DNA from: Litchfieldia alkalitelluris
Lineage (GTDB): Bacteria; Bacillota; Bacilli; Bacillales; Bacillaceae_L
Assembly (NCBI RefSeq): GCF_002019645.1
Contig: NZ_KV917374.1
Coordinates: forward strand, 4,484,661-4,548,660
DNA: 64,000 nucleotides
Direction: 5' to 3'
Every line of letters starts with the position of its first letter. The first letter of the stretch is position 1. Positions 61,682 to 64,000 of this stretch are shown here, in pieces. Both the position numbers and the translations under genes were made by a program. The notes under the pieces are model-generated. The model was not told the DNA's origin and ran no database searches. It saw nothing but the letters and a program-made list of their open reading frames with translations.

Positions 61682-62404
61682 TTATAATACTTTACTTAAA
61701 AATGATTGAGTTCTTTCATGCTGTGGATTTTCAAATATTTCTCTTGGTTCATTTTCTTCAACGATATATCCACCATCCATAAAAATAACTCTGTCTCCAA
61801 CCTCACGAGCAAAGCCCATCTCATGTGTCACAACAACCATTGTCATTCCTTCTTTAGCAAGCTGTTTCATTACCTCTAACACTTCTCCAACCATTTCGGG
61901 GTCAAGTGCTGAGGTTGGTTCATCAAACAACATTATTCTAGGTTCCATAGCAAGAGCTCTGGCAATAGCCACACGTTGTTTTTGGCCTCCAGATAATGAA
62001 TCTGGATATGCATCAGCCTTATCTGCCAATCCAACCTTTTTCAACAATTCGATCCCTTTTTTACGCACTTCATCTTTTTTTAATTTCTTGACGATCATTG
62101 GTGAGAGCATGATGTTTTCAATCACTGTCTTATGTGGGAATAAGTTGAATTGCTGAAATACCATCCCTACATCTGTTCTAATTTTATTAATATCAGTACT
62201 TTTAGCCGTTATGTCTGTACCTTCGATAAAGACATGTCCATCAGTTATGGATTCAAGTAAGTTAATGCATCTAAGAAAAGTTGACTTCCCCGAACCAGAT
62301 GGACCTATAACTACAACAACCTCTTGTGGTTTAATTGTGACATTAATATCTTTTAAAACTTCATTACTTCCAAACGATTTTTTTAAGTTTTTAACTGTAA
62401 TCAT
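61682..62404 (-). CDS. Polar amino acid ABC transporter, ATP-binding protein (second system)
   Basis: A 240-residue GlnQ-type ATPase, close in layout to the protein at 23516. Walker [11 protein letters not shown]-loop FQQFNLFPH, signature LSGGQKQR, Walker [14 protein letters not shown] and H-loop VTHEMGFA are all present. Overlaps the permease gene by 4 nt. Last gene of an SBP-permease-ATPase operon. Confidence 0.92.
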   Translation of the reverse strand: MITVKNLKKSFGSNEVLKDINVTIKPQEVVVVIGPSGSGKSTFLRCINLLESITDGHVFIEGTDITAKSTDINKIRTDVGMVFQQFNLFPHKTVIENIMLSPMIVKKLKKDEVRKKGIELLKKVGLADKADAYPDSLSGGQKQRVAIARALAMEPRIMLFDEPTSALDPEMVGEVLEVMKQLAKEGMTMVVVTHEMGFAREVGDRVIFMDGGYIVEENEPREIFENPQHERTQSFLSKVL

Positions 62405-63057
62405 TCCGTTGCCAACCTTCTTTCAAGGCGATTTAAAATGATACTTAGTGTTAGAGTAAGAACTAAGTAGATTAATGCAGCAGTTAAATATGGCTCCCAT
62501 GCCTTGAAGTATTTCCCCTGCATTGCTCTCGCCCAATACATAATTTCAGGTGCTGCTATAAACGCAATTAACGAAGAGTCCTTAATTAATATGATAAATT
62601 CATTTCCAAGAGGAGGAATCATACGTTTAAATGCTTGTGGCAAGATAATATACCTCATAGCTTGAATATGATTCATCCCAAGTGAACGAGCAGCTTCCAT
62701 TTGCCCTCTATCAATTGATTGAATTCCTGCTCTAAAAATTTCTGCTATATAAGCTGCTGCATTTAATGATAGAGCGAGTATTCCTGCAAAAATTGGATTT
62801 GTTTCATTTATAAGTGCGGGTACTAGACCAAAGTGAATTAAGAAAATCTGAACTAATAATGGTGTCCCTCTAAAAAAAGTGATATAGCACTGAAATGGAA
62901 AGGCTACAAGCTTATTACGTGATATTTTCCCAAGACCTATAAATAACCCTAAAATGGTTCCAAACAGAATTCCAGCAAATGAGAGTCCGATCGTAAGTAA
63001 AGTTCCTTTTAAGAAAAAAGGAGCATACTCCCAAATAATTTCAAGATTAAAGTTCAT
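62401..63057 (-). CDS. Polar amino acid ABC transporter, permease (second system)
   Basis: A 218-residue permease with about five helices; the EAA loop reads [25 protein letters not shown] 63057 has AGGAGAGG upstream. Preceded by a hairpin (63076-63111) separating it from the binding-protein gene. Confidence 0.92.
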   Translation of the reverse strand: MNFNLEIIWEYAPFFLKGTLLTIGLSFAGILFGTILGLFIGLGKISRNKLVAFPFQCYITFFRGTPLLVQIFLIHFGLVPALINETNPIFAGILALSLNAAAYIAEIFRAGIQSIDRGQMEAARSLGMNHIQAMRYIILPQAFKRMIPPLGNEFIILIKDSSLIAFIAAPEIMYWARAMQGKYFKAWEPYLTAALIYLVLTLTLSIILNRLERRLATE

Positions 63058-63075
63058 ACTACCTCTCCTAAGCCC

Positions 63076-63111
63076 AAAAATTGCGTAACTCTTATAAGGT
63101 TACGCAATTTT
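63076..63111 (-). terminator. Intercistronic hairpin between binding protein and permease genes
   Basis: Minus strand: AAATTGCGTAAC pairs perfectly with GTTACGCAATTT around TCTTATAAG-type loop sequence, followed by five T residues. Likely a partial terminator or RNA-stability hairpin that raises binding-protein mRNA over permease mRNA. Confidence 0.7.
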
Positions 63112-63128
63112 AAGGTTATTTATTATTT

Positions 63129-63923
63129 TTACTGATTTAAAGCATCCAGATTTGGTTCAGCCCCAAACCACTCTTTATAAATTGTAGAGTATGTTCCATT
63201 TTCAATAATAGCTTTTAGTGCATTATCGAAATCTTCTCTGTACTCACTATCTTTAGGGAACATGATACCGTAATATTCTGCTGCAAAATAGTCTGCATCT
63301 TCAATGACTACTAGCCCTTGATCAGGATTGTTTTCCACATAAGCTTCAATTACTGTATCATCAGCAACTACCGCTTCAGCACCACCACTTAAAAGTTCTA
63401 AAATTGCTAAATTGTTGTTATCGAACTTTTTAATATCTGAGTTGTTTTCTCCTAATAAACCTTCAACTGCGATTGCTCCAGTAGTTGCATTTTGTACAGC
63501 AACTACTTTACCTTCAAGGTCGGCTGACGACGTAATGTCACTGCCTTCCTTAACTAAAATTTTATTGTTTGATAAAAAGTATGGAGAAGTGAAATCATAT
63601 GATTGTTTTCTCTCATCTGTAATTGTAATTGCTGATACACCTATATCCGAAGTGCCTTGTTCAACTTCTATTAACATAGGATCCCATCCTGTGTTTACAA
63701 TATCAATCTCATAACCAGCTTCTTTTGCTACGGCATTGATAATATCAATATCAAATCCAACAATTTGATCACCCTCTAAATATTCAAATGGTGCATATGC
63801 AGCATCCGTTGCTACCTTTAATACTTTGGCTTCTTCTTCGTTTCCGTTTCCTCCACTTGTCCCACATGCTGTCAAAGCAATAAGAAGGATACTTGACAAT
63901 AATAACAATATACCTTTTTTCAT
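63129..63923 (-). CDS. Amino acid ABC transporter, substrate-binding lipoprotein (second system)
   Basis: A 264-residue SBP_bac_3 lipoprotein. Signal peptide with lipobox LTAC (Cys at about residue 20), a Gly/Asn/Glu linker, then TDAAYAPFEYLEGDQIVGFD, GWDPMLIEVEQGTSDIGVSA, ITDERKQSYDFTSPYF and a C-terminal YKEWFG. Typical of glutamine/arginine-type binders; substrate unresolved. ATG 63923 with AGGAGG. First gene of the operon with a clear promoter upstream. Confidence 0.9.
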   Translation of the reverse strand: MKKGILLLLSSILLIALTACGTSGGNGNEEEAKVLKVATDAAYAPFEYLEGDQIVGFDIDIINAVAKEAGYEIDIVNTGWDPMLIEVEQGTSDIGVSAITITDERKQSYDFTSPYFLSNNKILVKEGSDITSSADLEGKVVAVQNATTGAIAVEGLLGENNSDIKKFDNNNLAILELLSGGAEAVVADDTVIEAYVENNPDQGLVVIEDADYFAAEYYGIMFPKDSEYREDFDNALKAIIENGTYSTIYKEWFGAEPNLDALNQ

Positions 63924-63964
63924 TCGTTCCGCCTCCTGGAATATTAATTGAAAGATTTCTGATA

Positions 63965-63993
63965 ATTATAACTCTAATCATTATAATTGTGAA
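63965..63993 (-). promoter_or_regulatory. Sigma-A promoter of the second amino acid ABC operon
   Basis: TTCACA (63993-63988), a 17-nt spacer and TATAAT (63970-63965); 11 of 12 consensus positions match. It lies about 40 nt before the start codon. Confidence 0.85.
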
Positions 63994-64000
63994 GTTTTAA

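Noticed and set aside
1-64000. Prophage, insertion sequence with transposase, integrated plasmid, tRNA or rRNA genes
   Set aside because: No transposase, integrase, phage structural or functional tRNA/rRNA sequence was recognised; only non-autonomous repeats and the truncated tRNA-like leader are seen.

Overview
The window is a low-GC chromosomal segment of a spore-forming Bacillaceae bacterium, a Bacillus relative but not B. subtilis itself. The evidence is strong AGGAGG-type ribosome binding sites, sigma-A, sigma-B, sigma-G and sigma-K-like promoters, an alpha/beta small acid-soluble spore protein, YheC/YheD spore coat-associated ATP-grasp proteins, prsA, hemZ, msmX, floT and lia genes. No transposase, integrase, prophage or CRISPR array is visible. 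Gene order from prsA to the yheI/yheH transporter follows the yha/yhe region known from B. subtilis, with rearrangements; yhaM is not in its usual place between yhaL and yhaN.

Layout. 1-12.5 kb: prsA, yhaL, the yhaN-yhaO nuclease pair, the yhaQ-yhaP ABC exporter, a YhzD-like protein, galM, a broken DinB-like gene, hemZ and yhaX. 12.6-20.2 kb: a 21/105-nt tandem array, yheA, yheB and an operon of four paralogous YheC/YheD ATP-grasp proteins behind a sigma-K-like promoter. 20.5-31 kb: a PucR/CdaR-type regulator, msmX, a sigma-B general stress gene, a polar amino acid ABC transporter next to an M20 amidohydrolase, an sspB-type gene whose leader contains a tRNA-like cloverleaf, and a CorC-type membrane protein. 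31-36.7 kb: the YheI/YheH (BmrCD-type) ABC exporter behind a leader-peptide attenuator, then 24 tandem copies of a 52-nt hairpin unit.

36.9-46.4 kb: an 11-gene thiamin cluster on the minus strand (tenA, ykoE, ykoD, ykoC, tenI, thiO, thiS, thiG, thiF, thiD, thiE) headed by a TPP riboswitch with an intrinsic terminator. It joins HMP salvage (TenA), an ECF importer, thiazole synthesis and HMP-P kinase plus thiamin-phosphate synthase. 46.5-50.5 kb: a YbjQ-like protein, an in-frame relic fusing an ECF sigma N-terminus to a membrane protein, a DoxX-like membrane protein, an AhbD-like radical SAM/SPASM protein and two more tandem arrays. 50.5-57.6 kb: floT-yuaF, a sigma-B-type universal stress protein, a class A PBP with an extreme acidic tail and an HpaB-like monooxygenase. 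57.6-64 kb: about 1 kb of stacked repeats, liaF-liaS-liaR (the response regulator lacks its phospho-acceptor Asp), a broken SMR efflux gene and a second amino acid ABC operon.

The most unusual signals lie between genes. (1) Several sequence-unrelated tandem arrays share a repeat length close to 52 nt (35476-36715, 49791-49985, 50245-50430, 58079-58430), and one has 21-nt sub-repeats within about 105 nt. (2) A 63-nt, fully paired cloverleaf ending in CCA lies in the sspB leader. (3) An attenuator with a 23-codon leader ORF lies before yheI. (4) At least four dispersed repeat families occur, including a MITE-like element with GGCT termini in three near-full copies, one 65-bp deleted copy beside the broken DinB-like gene, and fragments.
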